Shown: piece after piece, positions 53,750-63,738 of the stretch
How the letters are laid out: every line of letters starts with the position of its first letter
Numbering within the stretch: position 1 is the stretch's first letter
NCBI RefSeq assembly: GCF_033118175.1
Contig: NC_083693.1
Location: 25,553,981 to 25,617,980 of the forward strand
DNA length: 64,000 bases
Direction: 5' to 3'
From: Dama dama
Taxonomy: Eukaryota > Chordata > Mammalia > Artiodactyla > Cervidae
Program-made: the position numbers and the translations under genes
Notes under the pieces: generated by a model
Seen by the model: only the letters and a program-made list of their open reading frames with translations
The model's database searches: none
Told to the model about the DNA's origin: nothing

Positions 53750-54780
53750 GTCTTTTGTTATGTTAATGAGGTGACTTTTGGACCACACCTAAGGTGAGGG
53801 GGCTGGTTGCCAGGAGGACAAATCCTGTGATTAGAGGATTGGAATTTTCCCAAGGGGGAGGAATGGAGGGATGGAGGTTAAGTCAACTGCCAATGGCCGG
53901 TGATATAATCAATCATGTCTAAGGCCTCCAAGAAAACCTGAAGGACAGGGTTCAGAGAGCTTCTTGCTTGACAGACACAAGGAGATTGTTGAAGAGGGGA
54001 ACCTGTGGACAGCATGCAAGATCTCCACTCTCCCCCCTCACCCTACCTCCCCCCTGCAGATACCCTTTGCATCTCTTTTCATTTGTCTGTTTCTGGGTTA
54101 CATTTTTCTTATAACAAATCACTAACCTAGTGAGTACACTGAAATGTTTCTCTGAATTCCGTGAACTGCTATTGCTGTTGTTCAGTCGTTCAGTCGTGTC
54201 CGACTCTTTGCGACCTCATGGACTGCAGCACGCCAGGCTTCCCGGTCCTTCACTATCTCCTGGAGTTTGCTCAAACTCTTGTCCATTGAGACAGTGATGC
54301 CATCCAACCATCTCATCCTCTGCCACCCCCTTCTCCTCCTGCCTTCAATCTTTCCCAGCATCAGGGTCGTTTCCAATGAGTCCGCCCATTTTACCCATTT
54401 TACCATCAGGTGGTAAAAGTATTGGAGCTTTAGCTTCGGCCTCAGTCCTTCCAATGAACATTCAGAGTTGATTTCCTTTAGGATTGACTGGTTTGATCTT
54501 GCAAACAAACTAAACCCAAGGTGGGGGGTGGGCAGGGGAGTGGTGTTGGAAACTCTGTCTTTTAGCCAGTTGGTCAGAAGCACAGGTAACTAACTGCACT
54601 TGGGATTGGCATCTGGACTGAGGACGAGTTGTGACAGGCTTGTGGGACAGAGCCCTGTGGGATCTGATAATGTTTCCAGGTAGATAGTGTCAGAATTGAG
54701 CTGAATTGTCAGACGTCCAGCTGGTGTTGGAGAAGTGTGTGTTGGTGTGGGAAGAATACCCTCAAGTTAGAATAAAGTCA
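53750..54780 (+). mobile_element. Old ERVL-type LTR-like repeat, split by a BovB insertion
   Basis: Left part 53750-54173 (GGTTCAGAGAGCTTCTTGCT, CTTATAACAAATCACTAACC, TTTCTCTGAATTCCGTGAAC) and right part 54499-54780 (GCAAACAAACTAAACCCAAG, TTGGTCAGAAGCACAGGTAA, AGGTAGATAGTGTCAGAATT) read as one old repeat. Family recalled only approximately. Confidence 0.5.
54174..54498 (-). mobile_element. BovB LINE 3' end inserted in an older repeat
   Basis: Antisense: TTGTTCAGTCGTTCAGTCGT, CTCCTGGAGTTTGCTCAAAC, GGATTGACTGGTTTGATCTT. Contains an extra 12-bp CCCATTTTACCA-type duplication near 54386-54404. Confidence 0.92.
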
Positions 54781-54845
54781 GCATCATACTGCGGTTACGT
54801 GTTTGAGGGTTACATTGGGTCCACTGACCTGGATGGACTCCATGT

Positions 54846-55047
54846 ATGCGTGCTAAGTCACTTCAGTTGTGTCTGAACTCTGTGCAACCCTATGGGCTCC
54901 TCCATCCATGGGATTTTCCAGGCAAGAAGGGAGTGAGTTGCCATGCCCTCCTCCAGGGGAATCTTACTGACAAAGGGATCAAACCAGCAGCTCTTAAGTC
55001 TTCTGAATTGGCAGGCAGGTTCTTTACCACTAGCGCCAGCTGGGAAT
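54846..55047 (-). mobile_element. Bov-tA SINE
   Basis: Antisense: GCGTGCTAAGTCACTTCAGT to CACTAGCGCCAGCTGGGAA, with small internal deletions. Confidence 0.9.
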
Positions 55048-55089
55048 GAACTTCCGTTTGGTAATAATGCTCTTAAAAATGATTCTAGA

Positions 55090-55562
55090 CTCAACCCTAA
55101 AAAGGAACAAAATTGTGTCATTCATCAAGATGTGGATGGACTTAGAGACTGTTATACAGAGTGAAATAAGAAAGAGAAAAGCAAAGATCATATATTAACA
55201 TATATCATCTGTGGAATCCAGAAAAATGATACAGATGATCATATTTGCAAAGCAGAAATAGAGACATAGACGTGGAGAACAAACGTATGCATCCCAAGGG
55301 AGGAAGAGGCAGTGTGGAATAAATTGATGGGGAGATTGGGGTTGATGTATATACACTACTGATACTATGTATAAAATAGATAATGAATGAAAACATACTG
55401 TATAGCACAGGGAACTCTACTCAATGCTCTGTGGTGCCTAAATGGGAAGGAAATCCAAAAAAGAGGAAATGCATGTATATGTATAGCACAATCACTTTGC
55501 TTACAGCAGAAACCAACACAGAGATAAAAAGCAACTCTACTCTAACATCAATTAATTAAAAA
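55090..55562 (+). mobile_element. L1 3' end fragment, 5'-truncated
   Basis: AAAATTGTGTCATTCATCAA, GAGACTGTTATACAGAGTGA, GTGGAATCCAGAAAAATGAT, TGTATAGCACAGGGAACTCT, AAAAGCAACTCTACTCTAAC and the A-rich end near 55555. Confidence 0.9.
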
Positions 55563-56374
55563 ATAAAGTCTGTTGTTGGAACTCACACACAAACAAAAAA
55601 AATGTTTCAGAACTTAAGATAACCTGAATGTGATCTGATCAGGGTAGAGTAGTTTAACTAAAGCCCACTGAATTCCAAATCCCCACAATTCAGGTTTTAT
55701 GTTTGGACACATAACTTCACAGATCTCTTAAGTGTTTAAGAATTCTACTCAACCAGGATAAAAGAGGCTCATGAGAGAGTGTGTTTCTACTTTATTGTCT
55801 CTCTTAAAGTTTATGTCTTCAAATATGGTCTGGTTATGAGTTAACAATACAAGAACAATCAATACCAGACTCTGAAAAGGAGAGCTCACAACATGTCTAT
55901 AAAATGAAATTAGCATCATAAAACCATTATGGATTCCGTTTTATTTATTTATTTTGCCTTGGCAAAGGGTGCGGTTATCTTTGTGCACCTAAATTAAAAT
56001 TGCAGTGTTTTCGGAGTCTGAGTGACTTTTTGGAGAGGGCTGTGCAGAATTCTAGCATCACTTGGGACCAGCTGCACTGTCTCTTTGCAGGAAGATCATA
56101 ACGAGAGCTAATGAGTGTCTGGGACTTCCTGTGTGGCAGTAACTGTGCAAAACCTGATACAGATATTTTCTCATTTCATCCTGAGGACAGCTCAGAGGAG
56201 GGAGATATGACCGAGTCGCTTGCCCAGGGTCACACATCTCTTTGGAGGGATGGCCAGCAAGTGAGCCCTGGCAGTGAGCTTTCTCAATAATAAGGTGACT
56301 GTTCGCTCTTCCCTCTGTCTGGTGTCTGAGCTTATTACCCAGTTGGTTCTGAACTTGAGCAGGGAACAGAGAGA
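55563..56374. other. Unique sequence with a MIR, no gene seen
   Basis: 55900-56060 is a candidate conserved non-coding patch (AAACCATTATGGATTCCGTT, CACCTAAATTAAAATTGCAG). 56125-56275 is an antisense MIR (GCTTGCCCAGGGTCACACAT). Confidence 0.5.
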
Positions 56375-56556
56375 ACCTTTTTTGATGTGGACCATTTTTA
56401 AAGTCTTTGTTGAATTTGCTACAATATTGCTTCTGTTTTATATTTTGGCATTTTGACCAGGAGGCATATGCGATCTTAGCTCCCTGACCAGGGATCTAAC
56501 CTGCACCCTCTGCACTGGAAGGTAGTCTTCACAGTTAGACTGGTCAGGGAAGTCCC
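56375..56556 (-). mobile_element. CHR-related SINE, 'TGGACCATTT' tail type
   Basis: Antisense: TTTTTTGATGTGGACCATTT, AGTCTTTGTTGAATTTGCTA, CTGACCAGGGATCTAACCTG, GACTGGTCAGGGAAGTCCC. Confidence 0.9.
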
Positions 56557-56752
56557 AAGAGAAACTCTACTTCTACAAAACCTCACACTCTCAGCAGAAG
56601 AGCCTGGAGAGGAGCACAGGTTAGGGATTTATTTCTGTCCCCTGAAACCCCATAACTTTCTGTTTCCTGTCTGAGATCCATTCTAAACTCCAGACCATTA
56701 TGAGCACCACAACCCCAACCTACCCCCGGCCCAAAGTCCCAGAGTAAACATC

Positions 56753-56960
56753 ATTGTTGCTGTTTAGTTGCTCAGTCATATGCAATTCTTCGCAACCGCA
56801 TGGACTATAGCCCCCAGGCTCCTCTGTCCATGGGATTTCCCAGGCAAGAACACTGGAGTGGGTAGCCATTTCCTCCTCCAGGGGATATGCCCCACCCAGG
56901 GACGGAACCCAGGTCTCTTGCATTGGCAGGCAGATTCTTTACTGCTGTGTCGCCAGGGAG
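56753..56960 (-). mobile_element. Bov-tA SINE
   Basis: Antisense: GTTGCTGTTTAGTTGCTCAG to GCTGTGTCGCCAGGGAGAAA. Flanking AAACATCATTGTTGCTG / AAACATTATTAGCTG suggests a target duplication overlapping the ends. Confidence 0.9.
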
Positions 56961-57964
56961 AAACATTATTAGCTGTTTAAAAAATTATAGGGAAAGAAGA
57001 GGAAGAGGGGTGCAGACTAAGGAAAATGTTAGCAATCTAATTTTATAAGACATGTTTTGTCACTTCATTAAAAATTTTTCTTTTGAGGCACAAGTTCAGG
57101 AAATCTAGGCAGAGTTTCAATCTTATAAAGGAACATGGAAGGGCCACTGATTTTTTTTTTAATATCCCATATATTTCTTATATAAGGTAGTGACCAATTT
57201 TGTCAACTGCCTTAGAGGATGTGGCCGGGCAGACTGTAGTGAAACATGAAGTGATTCTTTCAGAAGTACATTTTCAAATACCTTTCATAAATATCTGCTG
57301 AGGCTTCAGTGGGCTCGTCAGTTGTAAATGCTTCCAGTGACTTTCCTGTGGGAGACGCCTTTTTTACTGCCCTGTGGCCCTAATGGAGAACCATTTGGAG
57401 GGATTCTTTCCCACACACTGACAGCTTGGCTCAAGGAGGAAAGCCCAGAAACCATTTAAAGCTGTTGACGTAGCTTTTTTTTTTATGGAACTAATAATAC
57501 TTGCTCTTGAAATGTCATTGCATATAGTTTCCTATAGACAGTAATTATACATCTAGTATGTGTACAGGTGATGTGATCTGGGGTGAGTCCCCATGGCGCC
57601 TCCTTCTCTCGGCCATTGTGATTTTCCAGTTATGTTTCCAGAACGTCCTGTTAACCGTTTTCCACCTCCTTGTTCACTCTTTCTGCAAAGTGGGAGTGGG
57701 TGGGTGGGCGAGCACTGTCTTTTATGGGCCAGCAAAGCATGGTATTCCTTTGAGCTCTTGTGTCCTTCTTGTTCCCTGGGAGCACTGGTGACTCCTTGTC
57801 AAAAAGCAGAGTTTGTCTTTGTTTCCCTAGGAGATCTGGGATGAAGGCAGAAGGCCCAGAATACAGTTCAGGTGCTGGAGAGAAGTGGAATCTGATTGGG
57901 TCTCACTGTGACTCTGCAGAAAAAACAGGACAGAGTTGCTCTAGCGAGAACCTGGATTCTCCTG
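56961..57964. other. Repeat-poor sequence, no gene seen
   Basis: 57290-57450 is evenly textured and repeat-free (GTAAATGCTTCCAGTGACTT, CCCTAATGGAGAACCATTTG), a weak candidate for conserved non-coding DNA. Several overlapping open frames at 57550-57850 have no recognised domain. Confidence 0.45.
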
Positions 57965-57978
57965 CTCCATCCACTCTT

Positions 57979-58270
57979 TTTAAAAAATTAATTAATTAAT
58001 TAATTCTTGGTTGGGCTGGATCTTCATTGCTATGCACTGGCTTTCTCTAGTTGCCGGGAGTGGGGCAAGCTCTAGTTGCGGTGCATTGGCTTCTCGTTGT
58101 GGTGGCTTCTCCTGTTGCGGAGTATGGGCCACATGGTGCTTGGGCTTCAGTAGCTGCGGCTCTCAGCTTAGTTGCTCCTCTGCATGGGGGATCTTCCTGG
58201 ACCAGGGATTGAACCTGTGTCCCCTGCATTGGCAGACAGATTCTTAACCACTGGACCTCCAGGGAAGTCC
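57979..58270 (-). mobile_element. CHR-type SINE, long form
   Basis: Antisense: a TTAA microsatellite tail (57984-58005), TTGGTTGGGCTGGATCTTCA, repeated GGCTTCTC units, GGACCAGGGATTGAACCTGT, CTGGACCTCCAGGGAAGTC. Perfect 14-bp target duplication CTCCATCCACTCTT at 57965-57978 and 58271-58284. Confidence 0.95.
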
Positions 58271-58389
58271 CTCCATCCACTCTTACTTCCATGGTGAAAA
58301 CCATTGAGAATCCATAGCCTTCTTGTCCCCCTCCAACGATGTGCATGGGACCTAAGTCTCTGATTTCCAGCTCTCATCCTAACATGGTG

Positions 58390-58760
58390 GGTGTGTGTAG
58401 GGACCCTGGACTCTGATGGTTCAGGTTCAAATCCCTTCTTCTACTTCCTATTGTAGCACTTCAGCCTCTTCACCTTAATCTCTCTATTCCCGGATTCCTT
58501 CATTCACAAAAAGGCAATAACAGGTCTCGTGTTACAAAGTTCTAAGCCAGCAGTGCCATGAAACCAAACAGGCCAGAATTTGAACTTTATCATTGCCAGT
58601 TACTAATTTTCTAACCTTGAATGTACAGGGTCTGTAAAATGGGTATATTAACAACAATATTATCGATTCTATAGGATTTGGGTTGAGGATTGATGAAGAT
58701 AATCTATGCTCTTTACTTAGGACAGTGCTTAGCATATGTGTACTCAACAAATAGTAATTT
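58390..58760 (+). mobile_element. MIR SINE pieces
   Basis: 58390-58530 (GACTCTGATGGTTCAGGTTC, CTTCAGCCTCTTCACCTTAA) and 58540-58760 (AATTTGAACTTTATCATTGC, CAGGGTCTGTAAAATGGGTA, CAGTGCTTAGCATATGTG) both read as sense MIR. The 3' end of the second, CTCAACAAATAGTAATTT, is the target site of the next L1. Confidence 0.65.
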
Positions 58761-59061
58761 ATATACATATATATATATCTTTAACTTTTTATTTTTTATT
58801 GGAGTGTAGCTGATTCACAATGTTGAGATAGTTTCAGGTGAACATCAGAGAAACTCAGTCATACATATACATGATCCATTCTCCCCCAACCCCCTCTCCC
58901 ACCCAGGCTGCCACATAACACTGAGCAAGTTCCCTGTACTGTATAGTAGGTCCTTGTTGGTTATCCACTTAAAATATAGCAGTGTGTACATGTCCATCTA
59001 AACTCCCTAACCATCCCTCCCCCTCAATTTTCCCCTACAACAGCCCTAAGTTCGGTCCGTC
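58761..59061 (-). mobile_element. 5'-truncated L1 3' end inserted in a MIR
   Basis: Antisense: TTTTTATTTTTTATTGGAGT, GTAGCTGATTCACAATGTTG, CCAGGCTGCCACATAACACT, TAGGTCCTTGTTGGTTATCC. Perfect 19-bp target duplication ACTCAACAAATAGTAATTT at 58742-58760 and 59062-59080. Confidence 0.95.
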
Positions 59062-59080
59062 ACTCAACAAATAGTAATTT

Positions 59081-59190
59081 TTTTCTTTCCTTTTGGCCTT
59101 CCTGCACGGCTTAGGAAGTCTTAGTTCCCTGACCAGGGGTGGAACCTGGGCCCACTGAGCCCTAGCCACCGGACCGCCAGGGAATTCCCA
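59081..59190 (-). mobile_element. CHR-type SINE, short
   Basis: Antisense: CCTTCCTGCACGGCTTAGGA, TCCCTGACCAGGGGTGGAAC, ACCGGACCGCCAGGGAATTC. Confidence 0.85.
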
Positions 59191-59266
59191 AATGGAAATT
59201 TTATTTAATGATCAATATAATTGTTGTTAGTTTAATTTCTTTTTTAATCGAAGAGCATGGTGGTGG

Positions 59267-59475
59267 TGGTTTAGTCACTAAGGCATGTCTGACTCTTGGG
59301 ATCCCAGGGACTGTAGCCCTCCAGGCTCCTCTGTCCTTGGAATTTCCCAGGCAAGAATACCGGAGTGGGTTGTCATTTCCTTCTCCAGGGTGTCTTCTAG
59401 ACTCCGGGATTGAACCCCAGTCTCCTGCATTGCAGACTGATTCTTTACAGTCGGAGCCGCCAGGGAAGCCCCACT
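59267..59475 (-). mobile_element. Bov-tA SINE
   Basis: Antisense copy with a perfect 13-bp target duplication AGCATGGTGGTGG at 59254-59266 and 59476-59488. Confidence 0.95.
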
Positions 59476-59488
59476 AGCATGGTGGTGG

Positions 59489-60000
59489 CGTCCAATTTGA
59501 CACCAGGTAGCTTAGCGGAGGAAGTACCACTAACTTCGGTCAAATAGAGGGGCTGCTGGCCGTTGGGGAAAACGGGGGGAGAGGACGCAGGGCGAAGAAG
59601 GGGAGCGGCAGCGATCTCCGAGCTGAGCAGTATCTGGGGAAGCTGCCGCCAGACTGTCTGCAAATAGGCGCCCTGTGTGCGCCACCTCTAGCCCAGGGAC
59701 GTCTTAAAACCACAGCTAATCATCGACCTCCACAGCTAATCATCGACCTCCACAGCACGGTTCCAGGTTGAAACGTGAGCCCCGTAGGTGCCAAGGTCAT
59801 GTTCACAAGCCCCACCGGCCCCTGGGCGTGGGCTTGAGGCCAGCTCGCAGGCTGTAACACAGGCAGCCTTAACTCCCACCCCAGGGCTGCGGCGGAAGCT
59901 AAACGGCCTCCCCAGGGTCTGCGGAGTGCGAGCGTGTGCGCGCACTGGGATACACACCGGCCGGCTCACGTTTATAATGTGCCACCGTCTGTCTTTCTAG
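59489..60000. other. GC- and CpG-rich unique sequence
   Basis: Repeat-free with clustered CpG (AGCGGCAGCGATCTCCGAGC, GCGTGTGCGCGCACTGGGAT). It could be a small CpG island or the edge of a regulatory region. No exon could be supported: frames here have no recognisable domain or splice context. Confidence 0.5.
59710..59756. repeat. Perfect 20-bp tandem duplication
   Basis: CCACAGCTAATCATCGACCT occurs at 59710-59729 and again at 59730-59749, followed by the first seven bases (CCACAGC). The unit contains TAATC and ATCGA words. Confidence 0.97.
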
Positions 60001-60830
60001 GAGGAATGGATTAATAATTTACGTAAGGCATTTAATTAAAAATATGTTATCACCTCATTAATGTCTTCTCCGAGGATGCATCATTATTCTCTTTTGCTAA
60101 TACAAGTGATGAGCCCGCCCGCCCACGCAGCCACACGCTTGCCTGTGGCTGCAGGTGCGGAAGGAGGGGGCTGATGTCATCTGGCCCCTGTAGGTTCTAC
60201 TGCAAAGTGCCAAGGAGGACTACCTTCCCCTCCACTCTCTCCCTGTTCGATTTCTTTCCCGAGCTCAGCCCTGTAGGGGTCAGACCCTGGCCCCCGTGGT
60301 GGGGAGTCGGGGTCCCGTCGCCTCTGACGCCTTGGGTCCTTCCGGACAGCATCTCTCCACTAGCTCTAGAGAGGGTGTGGAAGCCCCACGGCGGGACAGT
60401 CCCCAGCTCCACGTTTCCTTTCAAATGTAAGTACAAGGAAGCAGAAAGGAGCACAGAGGGGCCCCAGAAGAAGGGCCATGAATTATTCATCTCTCAGTCT
60501 GGGCTCACAGCGCCTCCTCTTTTCTCTCCTGAAAGGCAGCCAATGGGAAAGGCACCTTATTCACTGGTTGAATTACTGCATATGAATGGCTAGGGGATCC
60601 ATTTCAAAGCCGCTGCTTAGAATGTGCCTATTAAAAAAAAAAAAAGCAGTCCAATTTATTTCAGAAGCTCCACTAGAAATGAATGAGGGCTCTTGCCTCT
60701 CTGCTGGCTATTAAAAAAGCTTCACTTCTCACAGAGCAACTGTTTTAATTAAATCAATAATTATGTTTTATTGAATTCAGTGCTCTTCCACAAAAAAATC
60801 AGCACAGAGCCTCTCCGCCTTTTGAAAACT
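60001..60830. promoter_or_regulatory. Candidate conserved non-coding element
   Basis: AT-rich blocks with no transposon look: the palindrome TTACGTAA (60019-60026, a PAR-bZIP/C/EBP-like site), TTTAATTAAA at 60031-60040 and again at 60744-60753 (homeodomain TAATTA palindrome), GCCAATGGGAAA near 60539, and CAATAATTATG near 60755. Such motif density in a repeat-free block is typical of developmental enhancers. Conservation is inferred from texture, not measured. Confidence 0.4.
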
Positions 60831-61212
60831 TAATTTGGGCCAGTAGTGGGCTGCTGGAGGGAGGGCGACTGGGGAGGGAGGGGTTGGGGGAGAGAATAGG
60901 AGCAGAAAGGGGCTATTTCCTTCACCTGTTACAGTGTACCCTTCCACCTCCCTTGTCCCCCCGGCCCCCCACCATTTCCCTCAACCAACAGTTGAGAAAG
61001 GCACCCGTGGGAGTCCCCTTTCAGCTCCTCTAAGAAGGAGGTAGATTTCACGGCCTTGAGACAACCAGCAGAAGTGTTCCGGTCTTTGCTCTTGCTGGCT
61101 GTTTCTAGCTGAAGGCTGCCTCTAGCGTATTTCTCCACATTTAATAATGGGTAAAGCCTTTGGTGCCTGTTTTTTTTTTTTTTTTTTTTAAACTACATAT
61201 TTAGGCTAGATT
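60831..61212. other. Unique GC-rich then T-run sequence, no gene seen
   Basis: Contains a G-run cluster at 60871-60890 and a T run at 61171-61189. Otherwise unremarkable. Confidence 0.5.
60871..60890 (+). other. Potential G-quadruplex
   Basis: Four G-runs with loops of one to two bases (G4-A-G3-A-G4-TT-G5). Confidence 0.7.
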
Positions 61213-61424
61213 AGGGTGGCAGTAGTGGTAAAGAACCCTCCTTCCAATGCAGGAGATTTAAGAGACTCAGGTTCAATCCCCGAGTCAGGAAGATCCCCTG
61301 GAGGAGGGCATGGTAATCCACTCCAGTATTCTTGCCTGGGAAATTCCATTGACAGAGGAGCCTGGTGGGCTAGAGTCTGTAGGGCTGCAGAGAGACAGAC
61401 AGGACTGAAGTGACTTTGCATAGG
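61213..61424 (+). mobile_element. Bov-tA SINE
   Basis: Head decayed (AGTAGTGGTAAAGAACCCTC), then GGTTCAATCCCCGAGTCAGG and AGACAGACAGGACTGAAGTG. Confidence 0.9.
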
Positions 61425-61582
61425 GATTATTGCAGTAGCCTCCTAAATGGAGTTTCCTTGCTGTGTTCTGGGGTCTCCCTTAACTTCAGACTCTCAAGTT
61501 AAGCTGTCTGAAAAGTAGACCTGATCCCATCACCTTTCTCCTTGTCGACTGCAAAAACAAAAAACAAAAAACAACCCAAATT

Positions 61583-62345
61583 GCACAATGTAAAATTAAA
61601 TGTGAATGTCTTATTTGGTGGACATTCTGAAGACTTCAAGCTTGGGAAGAATAGACTTTCAGATCACTCTAAGAGACTGCTCCAAAGAGGCAAGGGTGGG
61701 GAAGCCAGGATATATAGAAGATTTTGCAACAAAGACCAGGTAGTTGGGAACATCAAAAGATTACTGACAAGGAAAACTAGACATCTCAAGTTAATGGATT
61801 TAGCACTTTTCAAGAGGAAGGTGGAGGGGCTTCCCTGGTAGCCCAGCGGTAAAGAATCTGCCTGCAGTGCAGGAGATGCAGGAGACTCAGGTTTGATCCC
61901 CAGGGTTTGCTCCCTTGGTTGGGAATATCCCTTGGAGAAGGAAATGGCAACCCATTCCAGTATTCTTGCCTGGAAAATCCCACGGACAGAGGAGTCTGGT
62001 GGGCTACAGTCCATGAGGTTGCAAAGAGCTGGAAATGACTGTGTGATTGAGCACATGGTAACAAAGAAGAGTCTGGGCTCACTGAAATCGTTCCTGTGAT
62101 GTGCACCTCAGCTATCCAGGCCAGCGTCCAGGCTTTTCGCATCCTGAGTTTCCTCAGTGTGTGCTGTTGTGGGGGCGGCTGCAGCAGCTGGCTGCTAGAT
62201 GGGGAGCGGGGGAGGCATCCTGCCTACTGATGCCATCAGGGCTCACCATCAGGGTGGCTGTAACATGATGGCTTGATGGCTGCAAATCCTGTGGTTACTG
62301 GAGTGGCAGGCAACATTTTTCATTCACATCTGTCATCTCTTCCGT
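61583..62345 (-). mobile_element. LTR-like repeat, family copy 3 of 3, split by a SINE
   Basis: TGCACAATGTAAAATTAAAT, AAGCTTGGGAAGAATAGACT, AGAGACTGCTCCAAAGAGGC, GCCAGGATATATAGAAGATT, then after the SINE AGTCTGGGCTCACTGAAATC and GCTGGCTGCTAGATGGGGAG. Same word order as 19375 and 52990. Confidence 0.55.
61827..62056 (+). mobile_element. Bov-tA SINE inside the LTR-like repeat
   Basis: Head GGGCTTCCCTGGTAGCCCAG, end AGCTGGAAATGACTGTGTGA. Confidence 0.92.
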
Positions 62346-62486
62346 GACTGCCCGTTGTTCTAGGTTACAAACTCATTTGCTTCCTCCAAGCTGGGCAGGT
62401 AACATACATGAGTGACAAGGCAGCGTGGGGCCTGTGACAAACTGGAGAGAAGCATTCCGTGGTCTAAAAGGTGTGGCTGAAGGTTA
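62346..62486. other. Short unique sequence
   Basis: Nothing recognised. Confidence 0.5.
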
Positions 62487-63738
62487 GACAGTTCAGTCGT
62501 TCAGTTGTGCCCAACTCTGCAACCCCATGGACTTTAGCATACCGGGTTTCCCTGTCTATCACCAGCTCCTGGAGCTTGCTCAAACTCATGTCCACTGAGT
62601 CGGTGATGCCATCCAACCATCTCATCCTCTGTCATCCCCTTCTCCTCCCGCCTTCAATCTTTCCCAGCATCAGGGTCTTTCCCAATGAATCAGCTCTTTG
62701 CATCAGGTGGGCAATGTTTTGTAGCTTCAGCTTCAGCCTCAGTCCTTCCAATGAATATTCAGGACTGATTTCCTTTAGGATTGACTGATTTGATCTCCTT
62801 GCAGTTGAAGGGACTCTCAAAAGTCTTCTCCAACACCACAATTCAAAAGCATCAATTCTTCATTGCTCAGCTTTCTTTATGGTTCAATGCTCACATCCGT
62901 ACACGACTACTGGAAAAGCCATAGCTTTGACTAGATAGACTTTGCCGATAAAGCAATGTCTCTGCTTTTTAATATGCTAAGTTTGTCATAACTTTTCTTT
63001 CAAGGAGCAAGCACCTTTTAATTTCATGGCTGTAGTCACCATCTGCAGTGATACTGGACCCCAGGAAAATAAAGTCTGTCACTGTTTCCATTGTTTCCCC
63101 ATCTATTTGCCATGAAGCAATGGTACTGGATGTCATGATCTTCATTTTTTGAATGTTGAGTTTTAAGCCAGCTTTTTTACTCCCCTCTTTCATCTTCATC
63201 AAGAGAGTCTTTAGTTCCTCTTCACTTTCTGTCATAAGGGTGGTGTCATCTGGATATCTGAGGTTATTGATATTTCTCCCAGCAATCTTGATTCCAGTTT
63301 GTGCTTCATCAAGTCTGGCATTTCACATGATGTACTCTGCATATAAATTAAATAAGCAGGGTGACAATATACAGCCCTGACTACTCCTTTCCCAGTTTGG
63401 AAGCACTTAGTTGTTCCATGTCCAGTTCTAACTGTTGCTTCTTAACCTGCATACAGGTTTCTCAGGAGGCAGGTAAGGTGATCTGGTATTCCCATCTCTT
63501 CAAGAATGTCCCACAATTTGTTGTGATCCACACAGTCAAAGGCTTTGGTAAAGTCAATGAAGGAGAAGTAGATTTTTTTCTGGAACTCTCTTGCTTTTCC
63601 TATGATCCAACAGATGTTGGCAATTTGATCTCTGGTTCCTCTGCCTTTTCTAAATCCAGCTTGAACATTTGGAGGTTCTCGGTTCATATACCGTTGAAGC
63701 CTAGCTTGGAGAATTTTGAGCATTACTTTGCTAACTAA
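62487..63738 (-). mobile_element. BovB LINE, 1.25 kb 3' part with reverse-transcriptase remnants
   Basis: The longest BovB here, antisense, 5'-truncated near 63738. On the minus strand 63723-63442 encodes RT palm motifs FRKGRGTRDQIANI and FIDFTKAFDCVDHNKLWD. The YADD active-site motif reads YPDD at 63245-63256 (INNLRYPDDTTL). 63235-62969 gives GLKLNIQKMKIM and IFLGSSITADGDYSHE. 62841-62632 gives CWRRLLRVPSTARRSNQSILKEI. The full frame is broken into several pieces. Function: target-primed reverse transcription in intact copies; this copy is dead. Confidence 0.94.

Noticed and set aside
60174..60593. 139-codon plus-strand ATG frame in the GC-rich block
   Set aside because: Weak start context, low-complexity proline-rich protein and no domain. 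GC-rich DNA yields long frames by chance.
7375..62056. tRNA genes suggested by box-A/box-B-like words (GGCTCAGTGGTAAAGA, GGTTCAATCCC)
   Set aside because: All examined occurrences sit in Bov-tA or CHR SINEs with SINE bodies and A-rich tails. None has a standalone cloverleaf and acceptor stem.
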